Below are positions 23,101-36,400 of a stretch of DNA of 64,000 bases, piece by piece; the first letter of the stretch is position 1, and the number at the start of each line of letters is the position of its first letter. Position numbers and translations under genes: made by a program. Source of the DNA: Cliona cf. orientalis (taxonomy: Eukaryota; Porifera; Demospongiae; Clionaida; Clionaidae); assembly GCA_963930775.1 (NCBI GenBank), contig OZ005689.1, forward strand, positions 16,026,760-16,090,759, in the 5' to 3' direction. The notes beneath the pieces were generated by a model. The model saw only the letters and a list, made by a program, of their open reading frames with translations, was not told the DNA's origin and did not search any database.

Positions 23101-24578
23101 ATTATACAATGGATGGTAACCATAAGTGCTGTTAAAGTTTGTCAGGTATACGAGTAAAAAAATAAGTTATTCATTGAGCTTATTCACTGCCTACTACCTC
23201 CCTCTGTTGTCAATAACAAGTATAATAGATGGTTAAAAGTTATTGACAATAATTATTATTTCCTACATGATATTTACTACACAAGTGTCTTCCTAATAAC
23301 TCTGTTTTTATAAGTTAGGAGAGAAAAATTAGGAAGCTATTTTCACATAATACTGTAACAAAACGTTATGATACAATGTCAGACAGATGCTTTTGTTTAT
23401 TCTCAAAGTTATAAGCACAGTTGTAGAAGTTATATATAGTTATAATAATAATTGTTGCTGATTACAGATACAAATCCTTGGCTTGTGTTTTCAGATGACA
23501 TCATTATGTGTGACTTGATAAATGAAAGTAAGATTAGGCGTATACTACAAGATGCAATGTTATTTGCTGCTAAATTATAATTTATAGTGATAAATACATC
23601 AAAATTCAACTGCAGCCAGTATTCATCAGCTACTATGGAAGATTATCCACAATTCACTAAAGGTATAATAATAATATTGTTTATATTATTATACCTATTA
23701 TTATACCTGTTTTCTAACATGTACCCAAATGGCATCTCTTTTTCACTTCTTCTGCAGCTAACCATGAAGATACTGTATCTGATACACGCAACCTTATTCT
23801 CTACATTATACTATTGAGTGTTCTGCTAGCAGTGGTCACACTGATACTTGTCATTGTTATTACTGTATCCTTTTTTGTATACGTTAAAGGAAACAGGAGG
23901 TTTGGTGAGGACACTATATATATATCACGGCATCTAAAATCCTCCCCCCCCTCCCCCAACTCTAATTTGTATTCCATAATCTGTAACAATTTGGTAGAGA
24001 GCATCCCATGTATGGTTAATTCTAGATCTGTCAGTAGCAAAATTTCCTTAATACAATGTTTCTTGAACTTTCCAAATCTTGTATAAATTAACACATACTA
24101 GAGTAATAGCTCAGAGTTTTCACACACCGGACTTGCACTCCCACATCAAAAATTACCATCTCTTAACATTTCTTTAGGTGGCCAGAGTTCTCAAAGGAGG
24201 GTGATGGTGGATAACCCTATTTATAGTCAAGAATCCGTACCTGTATACGATACCATACCAGCAGAATCCCTGAAGGATTCAGAAAGGAATGATACATCAA
24301 CATTTTCAGCCTTCAAGATCTCACCTTCAAACTTTAAAGCTGCTAATGATTATCATAATATGGATGAATCCCCCCATTCACCTTCACTAACAAATTCCTC
24401 AGGCAATAATATTCATGCACCTAATGTGAGCTTCAATCATGAAGATGATGCTGCTAATGATAGTGGTACCGTCTCATCTCTTGAGTGTGTCAAAAAATTA
24501 CGCCCCGATGATAATCATGGAGAGGAAAATTACACAGTAATGCTCTCTGGCGTTATAGTTGCATACAGCAAATCATAA
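20149..24578 (+). CDS. Transmembrane Ig/FN3 receptor with tyrosine-motif tail (9 exons)
   Basis: Exons: 20149-20218, 20351-20683, 22161-22475, 22574-22653, 22707-22911, 23468-23527, 23588-23662, 23758-23904, 24178-24578. Every donor is GT and acceptor AG. All joins are phase 1 except 22653/22707 (phase 0, inside the second FN3), and the sum is 1686 bases (561 residues). Order: signal peptide (MSHHIFITAFLLPALC); a V-like Ig domain with the two Cys (TFLCRI, ILRCSA) and Trp (IIWEQ); a first FN3 (LRLSWNS...) and a second, FN3-like module; two short linker exons; a membrane helix encoded near 23790-23880 followed by KGNRR; a Ser/Asn-rich tail. The tail has NPIY, VYDTIP, YHNM and YTVM, candidate PTB/SH2 docking sites. 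Surface recognition and phosphotyrosine signalling are inferred. Paralogs at 1-217 and 10600-10832. Confidence 0.88.
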
Positions 24579-25393
24579 GTTTAATTACATTTTACTGTGT
24601 TACAAAGACAGACAAGTCCTTGTAATTAGTAATAAAATTTTGTGTGGAACTTGAAAATCCTAGCAGCATAATTCTCATGCAGACAATTGCTATATAGACT
24701 AAGTGTTTTGTTGTGGTGATTACTGTGATGAATTTTACGAATACTATGATAAATAATATTTATCATAGTATAGCTTAATGATTAACTATACCCGAACACC
24801 ATAGTTATACTGCAAATGGAGTATTGAAGAACTGGATCTAGTGGTGGCCTGCATGCATGAGGTAGCTATGTATATATATATGTATACATCTGGTACCTCA
24901 ATCCCATATTAATACTGGTAATGATACACTTAAATTCTCATGATAATATAAAAATACATGCAGCACATGTTTAAAGTCATCTGTGAATTGAAAAAAATCA
25001 CACAATTAATATATATTCCGTTTATGAATGGTAACGATTAAACTAACACGTACTCACGACCTATATAATATGGGAAAGTCCTCTCTCCCAAGAACACCAA
25101 AGGCACCGTTGCTGTGCCTATTATGGGATGTCGCTTAAGGCGCTGAGTGCAAACCTAGCTACATCACAAGGGTAGGCCCAAGCATTCTATTCATGCCTGT
25201 TGTAAGCTGGGACAGCAGAACGCCTTGCTCCCAGGCTAACAAACACACATAAAGACCGCGGCCAGGGAACATAGGCATGCATATATTGCCTCGGACTTAA
25301 TACATGACAACCCGTGTCCCTATATCACATCAAACATCTGGTGTCAGGTGGTATAGGGGAATACCCATCAGGATGTAATCGGCCCTACTGTCT
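24579..25393. other. Receptor 3' flank; no gene
   Basis: 24579-25030 matches the flank after base 217. 25110-25200 is a short diverged copy of the duplicated spacer (compare 1240-1380). 25198-25337 starts TGTTGTA, ends CAAACA and is followed by TGGTGTCAGG, which could pass for an LTR and primer site, but no second copy exists here. Confidence 0.5.
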
Positions 25394-28300
25394 ATGATTC
25401 TCACGATGGCCGTCTGTTTGACTCTGGATCTTGTAAGTGTAGTATTGTAGCAACCCTGTATGATTAGCTAACATTATTTAGGTCTATTAAATTATGTTCA
25501 GAATGGCGTGATGAAAGCCAATAGTAGTAGCCGCGGGCATGAGCTCCAAGCCGTTATGGCCATGCTGACGCTCTGGTCATTATCGGCCACACCCAACTGG
25601 TGGGATGCAGATGACTTCGACTGCCTTCGTGAAGTCTGCACTGACACCAGCGGCAAGGATTGTGATCTAGACATCCTCCAAGCTGCTATCAATCTGGGTC
25701 ATTGTGGTGATAAGTTCCTTCGTGATCGAGCCAGTCATAGAGTTGCCATGAAGAGGCTGTATCAGCGCCACCCTGTCAACACACTGAGCCAGGAGGGAGT
25801 GGGCAAATGCAGTCCAGTGATAGGGGCCTTGTTTATTTTTCTCTTCATCCTGTATCGAATTTTCTCCAAGCGTCAACCTCGAGTTAATGCTGCCAGGATG
25901 AAGAGTCATAACCAAGCGGCTGTGGTGCGTACGATAAGAGCTGATCATTTTGCTAGGCTCTGTCGTATGTGTCCATCATGTCATAAGGCTGATAATGGAA
26001 TAAGCACCACCTTATCCCACTGTGAAGACGGCTATAGTGCTGGATCAACGACAGTTGCTAATCCAGCTGTTAGTCGTGAGAAGGGTATGAATAAACTGGA
26101 TACAAAACCTAGTCGTTCATATCTTCTTGTAGTCATCCGACAACTCCTACTCTTGTCTGGAGATGTAGAGCTGAACCCTGGACCTCTGGATGGTGAGTGT
26201 AGAGTATTAAGGATGTAATTATATCAATAATTGATACATGTACATGTATATCAGATAATTGTTCTCTGTCAATCATTAATTGGCACTTTATGCTATACCT
26301 ACAATGTTAATTGATACTTACTGTTACTATTGGAACTATTATAATTGAATTCAGGGTTATTGATACTGCTATGACTACTTATACAAGTAGCTATAAAAAT
26401 AATTACCATATTTCTTCTAAAAATTCGGCATGAAAATAACATTATTGCTTTAGCTTCGCTGAATTTTTAGAGGTTAATATTCAACATTCTGTCTGCGTGC
26501 GCATTCCATTCCCGTTTATAGTATATACACATGACGACCTTTGCCGAAAAATTAGAGACTAGATTCAATCATTCGGTAAGGGTGCCGAATAATTAGAAGG
26601 GCCGAATTTTTAGAAGATATACAGTAAATCAATTGAAGGATGAAGTAGGGATGGCAGGGTCAAAAAGGATAGTATCCATGATTTGAGAATGCAAAAATAT
26701 GCACGTTGTTTTTGTGAACGAGAACAAATCACAATAATAATAGTATTATAGTATAGTATGATCTAGCTAGTGGTATGTACACACTATATAGTACGTAGCA
26801 GAGGTACATAAATTAGCATAGTGCTTGAACAAGAAATATAGAAGTATAAAAATATTACAAGATAATAAGGATTGATATAATGTTCACAATAATAATATTA
26901 TTATGAAGATCATCAAGTTGATGCCACTATATATTAATTAATTTTGGTTAACAATGTTCACATATATTAGAAGTATTATAATTTTTGTGACTATGGATGC
27001 CACTGTGTTCACAATGTTCACACATTATAAGTAGATTATAATGTTTGTGAAGGATGGATGCCACTGTGTTCACAATGTTCACACATTATAAGTATTATAA
27101 TTTTTGTGAAGGATGGATGCCACTGAGTTCACAATGTTCACATATATTAGAAGTATTATAATTTTTGTGAAGGATGGATGCCACTGTGTTCACAATGTTC
27201 ACACATTATAAGTATTATAATTTTTGTGAAGGATGGATGCCACTGAGTTCACAACGTTCACATATATTAGAAGTATTATAATTTTTGTGAAGGATGGATG
27301 TCACTGTGTTCACGATATTCACACATTATAAGTATTATTTTTGTGACTATGGATGCCACTGTGTTCACAATGTTCACATATATTAGAAGTATTATAGCTG
27401 GCTCCGTGACAAAATTAAAAGAAGGCTGTTTTGGGCCACGTAGCGATGAATACCTTCTGTTTATGAAGCGAACTTTAGTGTTGGCAGCTACCATTCAATT
27501 ATCACCGAGCACTCGAGCTAGCTAATTTATCGTTCAGCAGCGTGGTCGATCACTAGCGCTAGCTAGCTATAGCACTCGAGCCGGTGCACGCCAAGAGCTA
27601 GCAATGACATTATTTGTCACATGACTTCACCATGGCAACGCTATACGAGCATGTACATTATATCACAAAATGGCGTATCGGACGTGATCAATTATGTGAA
27701 ATGTGCTGCATATGCCCACGATTTACCAACTGTCATGACAACACAAAAGTAGTGTACTATAGACGTACGCTTAATAAAATGGTGTGGATTTATACTTGAA
27801 CTGAGCTAAGAGAGAGAAGCAGTCTTGAGTTAACCCTGGATAACATTGACGATTTGCACTCAAGTTTTTAACAATTTTAAAATTAGCTAATTCAGGCATA
27901 CCTGATTGTTTCCATGGGCTTGATAGATAGCTATCCTGGTGTAGATCATGAATATATAAGTTAAAAACCTTAAAATTTTATATGCTCTGAGTTATTAACT
28001 TCTTGTAAGATAGCTATTCTGGTGTAGATCATGAATATATAAGTTAAAACCCTTGCTCTGAGTTATTAATTTTTTGTAATGTATTACATATATGGCATAT
28101 CCGGACCATCCCTACAAATAGAATCTACAGATACACATACATATATACAGACCCTCAAGGGTCTGAAAACAGCCTACTACTATAATTCAAAGTTTCGATT
28201 TACATGAAGTTACGAAAATGTATTTACATGAAAATTGTTTACATGTACCTGTACTAACTTGTACAGCAAATTCATGGCATGCTTGAAGTTGATAATACTG

Positions 28301-31300
28301 TTACACGAATATTTCTAACTCAAAAATTTTCTTGTGATAACTTTGATTAATAAAATTAATTCTCTTGCACCATGCAGCATTGGATTTAAGAAGCATCACA
28401 AATGAATTTGGTTCTGTGATTGACAAGTGGTTCCAGATTGGAGTTCAACTGGGAATTAATGAATCCAAGCTTCGTCAAATTGAGAGTGACTATCACACTC
28501 TTGACAGGCGCTTCTCAGAAATGATCAGTTTCTGGCTCAATGGAAACACACAAGTTCCTGTGACTTGGATGTCATTGGTACAAGTTTTAGAATCACGTTT
28601 TGTCAGTGAAAAAGGCCTAGCCAACCAGCTAAGGGAGAAAGCAGGGCTGAAACTTGATAATAAAGAAGAAACTCCATTATCACTAGGTATTACCGTATTC
28701 TTCCGAAAATAAGCACCCCCCTTGGCCAATATCCAGAGTTTGATGTTTTTTTCTCCAAAAGAGCGGCAGCGAGATGATCTAGCTATCAAGTAGACAATAA
28801 CAGACGACAATCGGCGGTGGGGGAAAGGCCTTGTTGTTCCGTACGTGTACGTCTTCAGAGGAAAGCAAGAGCATCTTGACCACCTCATAAGACGTAGTGT
28901 CTTGACCAAGCTAGAAGTGCCATCATAACAGAATGATGTCAAAACAGGCTTTTCTAAAGGAATCCTCTTTGTACTCGTAGTCAATTGAAGGGCGGAGTTA
29001 CGTATGTACGTACGTGCTCGCGTGCGTACGTGTGCAGTCTACTTGGTGGGAGGGGGGCTTATAATTCGAGGCAAACATACCTGTGCAAGAACTTGAGGGT
29101 CAAAGTGGGGAGGGGGCTTATTTTCGGGAGGATACGGTATTAATTAGTATACCATACTGGGTCTCTCTGCTAACTTTGATAGACACAATAACATTTTTTA
29201 TTAGCGTACTGTTGTATGAGTACCATAATAATGTGGAAATTTTCACCACCAACTCTCATTGGTGAAAGGGAGTGTCTACTTTTATCTCCTCTTTCAAAGT
29301 GCCGTATCCTCCTGAAAATAAGCCCCCCCCCCCCCCCCCACCCTTTTTCAGCAATAGATATTACCTAGACTGGACAGGGGGCTTATTTTCGAATATGCAC
29401 TTTCCCTTGAATATAAGCCCCCCTGGCCAGTGGTCTACTAGCTGTTGTGGAAGGACGACACCATCATTGGTCACGCACTGCGGGAAATATCCAGAGTTTG
29501 CTGGTTTTTCTACAAAAGCGGCAGCGAGATGACCTGTCAAGTAGACGGCAACAGACGACGATCAGCGGTGGGGAAAGGACTTATTCCGTGTGTATCTTCA
29601 GAGGAAAGCAAGAGCATCTTGACCAGCTCATAAATGTCTTCGCCAAGCTAAAAGTGCCATCATAACAGAATGACTTCAAAATAGGCTTTTCTAAAAGCCA
29701 CCACCATAATATACAAAAGATTCCTCTTTGTATTCATAGTCATTTAAAGGGCAGAGTTACATACGTACGTACGCGCTTGTGCGCACGTGTATGTGTGCAG
29801 TCCACTTGGTGGGAGGGGGGCTTATAATCGAGGTAAACATACATATGTGCAAGAACTTGAGGGTCAAAGAGGGGGGAGCTTATTTTCAGGAGGATATGGT
29901 ACATGTATTCAAGAAAGTGTTTCATACAATTCCTACTTTTGAGTAATTTTCTAGTAACAGTGAACTCAAATGTGCATTTTAGTTCAATTGTGATACATAT
30001 TTCTTATTCTTTGCGGATAACTTAACTATTCGGTAAAATTTGCCGACGTTTTGATTAGATGCTTTAGTCATCCTCAGGACAAAAGTGAAGCAAGGTGCGA
30101 AATAGCCTCATACCCAGGCCCTTTGAGGAGGAGGAGAAAGGGCCTGGTACACACCGTATGCGCATGCATGAAGTAAGTTTACGGAGCATTTTGTAGTATC
30201 GTATAGCAGGAAATTTTCGCATGGTGCTATTTTTTGTATATTTCGTATGCTGCATCCTTTATACGAAAATAAAAACTGTAAAAAATTGAACGTGTGAAAG
30301 TTTTTCCTTTCGCGTATGACCTTTGATCTATACGTGTCACACGCGGTCGCTAGCAGCAGGTGCTAAATGCAAGCTCTTTGCCTAGACGTCGAAATGGAGT
30401 GACCTTTCTGATCCCAGTGGACCACTATCAACATCGATTAGCCCCGCTACGATCAAGGAAGCCAGTGATGTTAGCGTTACTGCATACCGCACATACTACC
30501 AACTGTGCATGCACGCAATCTCCTGCAGCAAGCATACGAAATTAAAAAATTATTCTAAGGGTGCTTTGGTCAATCATACGAAAATTAGCACCAACGAAAA
30601 TTTCCCGCTATACAGTATAATTCACCGGATATTGTCACAACCACACGGTCGGACGAGTAGGACAACGTATACTATAAGCATCCCATGGTATCCGAAGTCA
30701 GTGAAGCCTACAGATTGGATATTTCTAAAGAATATCGTACGGAAGACTTTCTTCGCTCTCATTTGAACCTTCTTGAGTTTCAGAGATCTGACAAAATCCC
30801 TTTGCTCCCATTGGACAACTGCCTCGGTGTCGATACTTCCATTTTTTTCATAAAAAAGTCGACTTAACGTGAGTCGATGTCCTTCTCATAGCTTCTTTAT
30901 TATTCTTCTGTTGATATTACTCGCCTGTGATAGCTAAATTGGTCATAGCAGGCATCTTGAGCCCAAAACGCTGCCAGCAAAAATGATTTTTAGGCATATA
31001 CCTGGGGTCAAGGTTCACGTTTACGGATAGATAAGCGGACAAGAATACGAATTCCCAGCTTTTACTGGGAAAAAAAAGCATGCACACACAGTGTGTACCA
31101 GGCCCTTTCTCCTCCTCAAAGGGCCTGGGTACAAGGCTAGGTGCGAAAATGCTGGTGTTCTTAAAGGCATGGCTACTGCGCTCACACACCCATGCGGTTT
31201 GGTGCGGAGGTTGAAGTGCCGGTGCAATTAGTGCTAGCGCAGTTTCCCCCACCCCTTATTTTCTCCATAGTCGCGATCCAACAGCCTGGCAGCTCATAGC

Positions 31301-33460
31301 CCCCATCTCGATTGAGCCTGTTGTCTGCAGGGATCCTCTAGGCTTCCTTTGCCTTTAGCTGGACAGGTCTGGCGACTCTATCCTGCACCCTGGTTCTGTC
31401 CCAGTCCATTTGGTGTTGCTGGTCCCACTGATGCTCAGCTATGGCAGACTTGTTGCATGCATCCCTGTGCTCTTTAAACTGCGTCTCTAGGTGTCTATGT
31501 TTCCCCAACGTACACCTTACCACACTGATAGGGGATCTGGTAGATCATACCTGCTAGTTTCTCCTTGGGGAGAGGTCCTTCACTTTGGAGAGCAGCGAGC
31601 GGAGAGTGGGGCCTAATTTGAAGACAATTAACCCGTAGGTCGAACTTCTCACAGGCCTTCCTGGTCCGCTCACATACGAGTTGACTGTCAGTGGGGCATG
31701 CAACCGCGCTAGCGCTAATTATGCCGGCACTTCAACCTCCACACCGAACTGCATGGGGGCGCGAGCATAGTAGCCACACCTATAAGAACACCAACATTTT
31801 CGAAACGAAACGTCGGCAAGTTTTACCGAACAGTCAAGTTGTCTTTGTTTCATGCAGATAGCAACTAAAAACTATGTCACTTCATATTTCTTGTTAATGC
31901 ACATTCTCATGCACCATAATTAATCCAGGTGGACATAGTGCATGGGAGAAGAAAGCAGGTGGGGAACAGGAGATGAAAAAGGGTGATGATAAGGAAATAT
32001 TGGAAGGGCAAACGATAGAGCGAAAAAGGAAATGGAGCGATGGTATGAACATAGATATGCATATGCACTCCGAGTCCTAATAGCTACTCCATATTTTTTA
32101 ATACTGCATGGTCTAACAAGTATCCTAAGCATGCATGCCCAATGGCAGATTTAGTGTGTTGCCAACTATCCACCAAATTAAAATCTGCCAATATTTTTCT
32201 CACTAATTGAACCCAATCCGCCAAATTTAATTCCCCACAAATCTTCTGGCTATAATATGGTATAGCTAACCGTTACTAACTCTATTATTGCAGAGCACGA
32301 GTTACAGCCTCAACCAAGGAAGATGAAGGTCGGAGATAAGACTGAACACTTTGAAGGTAATAAAACTTGATTCCGAAATTGATGTCCAGTAAATTTTTAT
32401 GATAATAATATATGCATGCAGAAATGAAAAAGATACATTGCATAAATAGTGCAGAAAAACACTAGTACACAAAGCATGTATACCGACAGAAAACCCTCTG
32501 TGCATGTGCCACAGGAGAGTTATTGTATTTGGTTTTGTGTTTGTGTGTTACCACTATATCCACTAGCTAAGACCATTTCCAAACAGAAAACAACATTTCT
32601 TTGTGTTGAATTTAATAACACAATTTTTGCCAAAAGGGGTTCTTTCAGGTGTTATGATTTTCTTGACAACCATGGCCAGCTTCTCTCGACAGAATACACA
32701 ACATGCAGTAGTTCTTGTATCACACATGAAGTGCTGGCTATAGCTGTGTAATACTATAGTAGAATGATTCTTTACTCCCTTGGCAGCCAAGACGAACTAA
32801 TAGCTGCATGGTTTTGTTGCCTGAAAGCCTAGGTAGCATTCTCAGATCTGGAAACTATACTGTAGCTACCCTTATCTTTTCCCAATTCCCATTCGAGGGC
32901 CTAGTCTTGTGAGAAGAGTGTGACATGAAAGCCGAACTTGATTATGACCCCAGATTGTACTTAAATCATGCAACTGTAGATTTGCTTTGGATGCCTCTGG
33001 AGAGACGCTAGTTAATTAAGACTAGGACTAGAATTTTGAAAGTGTAGTACTGGCCAGTAAACTGCGTCTCTTGTGTTTGTGAAGGAACTGACAAAAGGGA
33101 CTACAGGAGATGTAAGAGTAAACCATAGATGCAATGTTGTGCCCAGATAGTAACTCCAGTTATAGATAGATGACATGTCCAGAGATTTGGCCGACTGTTA
33201 AGCATTGTTTATGTGGGGGTCACAACAGTAACTGGGGAGTGCGAGATATAAAGGAGACGCATAATGGGGTAGGTGTAGTATTTTATCCTACCCTGCATAG
33301 TGATTGCATACTACAGTTGCTACACAAACAAAACTCTATTGCTGCTATAAAATTTTTATATAGCACGGTGAAGTATCAAAGTAAATCTAACATGTACCAT
33401 AAAAACAGCTATCACAGCAAGCAGAGGGAATTACTAGTCCGTAGAATCCCACGATTACCC

Positions 33461-33493
<33 letters not shown>

Positions 33494-36400
33494 ATTTGTG
33501 CATACTAGCATTGGGCAAAAGTGGGGAGGGGGCTTATTCTCGGGATCCTTACATTTCCATGTGATGACCATTATCGACCATCGAATGCCACGTGGGCACA
33601 CGATCTGTGTATTTTCTCTGGCTGTTTGATGGGCAAAACTCAAGAAAATGACAAAGTAAGGCATAATATTATGACACAAATACCTAATTTACTAGCTGTA
33701 GCTACCTTTTTGTTGGACTGTTGAGTCTAAATATCTGCATTTTACTGTTAGGGAGGGGGCTTATATGCGAGACAAAATTACCTACGTATGCAGGAACTTG
33801 AGCTAAAGAGCAGGGGGTGCTTATACGCGAGGGGGGCGTAATTGCGGGATTCTACGGTAATACACATAGACAGCAGTGTTTACGTTGCTACATACTTGTG
33901 GTTGTATGCAAAGGCTCCAGGCCAGTGTGGTGTGTACTTGTAATAAAAACTGGCTGATTGGAAATAATCAGTAAGTGTATACAATGTAGTAGCTGTAGGC
34001 ATGCCCAGTTACAGATATGGCCCAGCCCATTTCTCGGCAGGATAGAGCGGCGTAGTGCCGCTCTGCAGTGCTATAAATTATAATGATAGCAACATCACTG
34101 GATTGACAACCCTTCCCAGAAATGAGCATTTTTCAAATTTTTCCATATGTTCTATTGGATTAAGTACAGTATGTATCACAGTCATTCATTTTCTATCAGT
34201 TTGTACAGGGAGTGCTGAATGTTCCAACAGTCTTCCTCGACCGAAACCAAAGTTTGCCTTCCCCAGTCTTGACCTCAAGAAGATAAGCAAGGAAGAGAAG
34301 GAGAAACTTCACCAGAGACTCTACGCTGAATCTGTGGACATAATGTTTAAATTTCAAGACTTATTCTCGTCCACCATTCTGTCTCTCAAGAAGCGCAATA
34401 CTTCTCCACAAGCTCTTTACTCTCATTTAGTATGCTTAGGGTCGCTAAAACCAACTTCAAGTTATGATGATCCCAAACAGCCAGTGTTAAAGCACTATTT
34501 CCCTCAACTGAGAACAGCTGAGCGCATTGAAGAAGCAATGGGAATAGTTGGTGACTACTGCTCGTTCTTTAACTTCCGAATCATGGAAATGATTATTGAC
34601 AAACTTGGAACAACAGAAGACAAGGCTAACCTCACCAAGTATAAGAAAGAGTTCAGTGACTACGCCAGACGACATGTGTATGAATGTCCATCCGAACTGG
34701 GAGCAATGTCCGACGGAAATGCTGAGCTATTCATGACCCTCGATGAAACATACGACAATTACACTGTCAGCTCATTGCAACTGTTTGTAAGAAAGCTAGC
34801 TGAGATTTTGAAGCTTTCTTCAGATGCTGCACTAAAGCTGTGTAAAATTGAGCTTGGAAGTTTGATGTTGACGTTTCAAATCCCCGACTTTTTAAAGGAA
34901 GACATCTTCCCCCTTTCTGTTGATCAGAAAAGAGCTTTAGCTGGTCTGGGTGTTGTCGGCCTGTCCTGTGGAGATTATCACTTCACAAACAAGGTAGCTA
35001 CATACCTTCATCTTGTAACAATATTCTTATTGATTAATATTTGATGTTGCCTTATATAGGATGAAGAAGTGATTCAGAAATTGAGTGGTACAGTGGGTGA
35101 AATTCATAGTTTGATAGCTGACCTGTTTGTGGATGATGATGTTGACTCTACCACTGAATTGGTGACTGAAGCACATGATGCTGTTGGTAAATGCTAATAT
35201 CACCTTTCAGTGTGGGAGCCTGAGATATCTCCCCCACCACCCCCACCCCATCTGATGTTCCTTCTCTTGAACTTGCTCACTATCACAATACTCCACTTGT
35301 AATAATTTACGGAAGCATGCCTCCTCAAGCCCCCTTATATTTGAGGAGTCCAATACTATTTAGATAAGAATAATTCTTCACAGATACCACATTCTTGTCT
35401 TTCTCATCAGAATCAGATGTTGATTCGGTTTCTGTGATGAATACTTCCTCCATTACTACTGATTCAGGATTTGGAACATTAACAGCTGGTACTGCTACTA
35501 GATCCCAAGTTACTATAGGAGCAACTTCTCAATTCAGTGAGGTAAGCTCTAGACTACTGTGACCTAGTATTAATATGCATGTACAAAATCAATGCAATGG
35601 AATCCCTCTTATTGGACACCCAACCTTACTCTGTACAGTTAAGGACTGGGTCCACAATGTCCAGACAGGTACACACATTTCAGGCTATAGAAGCTACAGT
35701 GAACAAGCTACGGGCTTCAAACTTCTCACAGACATTCTTGACATATAGGGGATACCAACTAGCTATTCAATAACCACGCCCACTTAATAACCTAATTAAA
35801 TTAATGCATGCATGCACCAACGCGGGGCACTTACACAATAGCTAGGCTTTATTTGATAAATTCATCATAAATAGTAAGTTTAGCTTAGCCTATTTCCAGA
35901 TTAGCATCTTATATGCATGTACATTCGGCAAGATATAACACCTTCTAATAAGAAATTTTAGCTACCAAGCGATTAATTAAATATTCATAGGCTTATAAAA
36001 TTTATATATGTAGTACTATCTTACGTTCTGCTAACAGCAGATATAGAAGAACGACGTCCGCTCTGTCCATTTGTCACACTTAGAGTGTCCTCTGTAGCCA
36101 CTAAGGTCGTCACGTTTTTCGATATAGTCAATCGTCTTTATCATCTTGCAGCTGCTTGCTGTAACTTTTAGGCTTGACGATCGACTAGTACAAGAGACTG
36201 ACACAGAGCAGCCACAGTCTGACTTCTAACAGCTATCTACGACTTGGCGCTAACTAACGATAGCCTAACTAGCTTTTCTGACCTCCAGGCTACTCTTCAG
36301 TCAACTGGTAGCCATTGGTCACGCCTCCATAATCTTTAATGATTTCCGTGTACTCTTGTACACGCGTGCCCCAGGCCTTGACATGCCAGAGTAGGTGTCC

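Noticed and set aside
25198..25370. Possible LTR (TGTTGTA...CAAACA) followed by a primer-binding-like TGGTGTCAGG, which would make the 2A ORF part of an LTR element
   Set aside because: No second LTR, no gag, RT or integrase follows, and the exon after it has splice phase matching the Death-domain exon. Kept as a caveat only.
28493..28984. 163-codon minus-strand ORF
   Set aside because: Antisense shadow of the Death-domain exon continuing into a MITE.
33170..33508. 112-codon ORF ending in a Pro run
   Set aside because: The end is a translated poly-C tract within a MITE and the start is in an intron. Not a gene.
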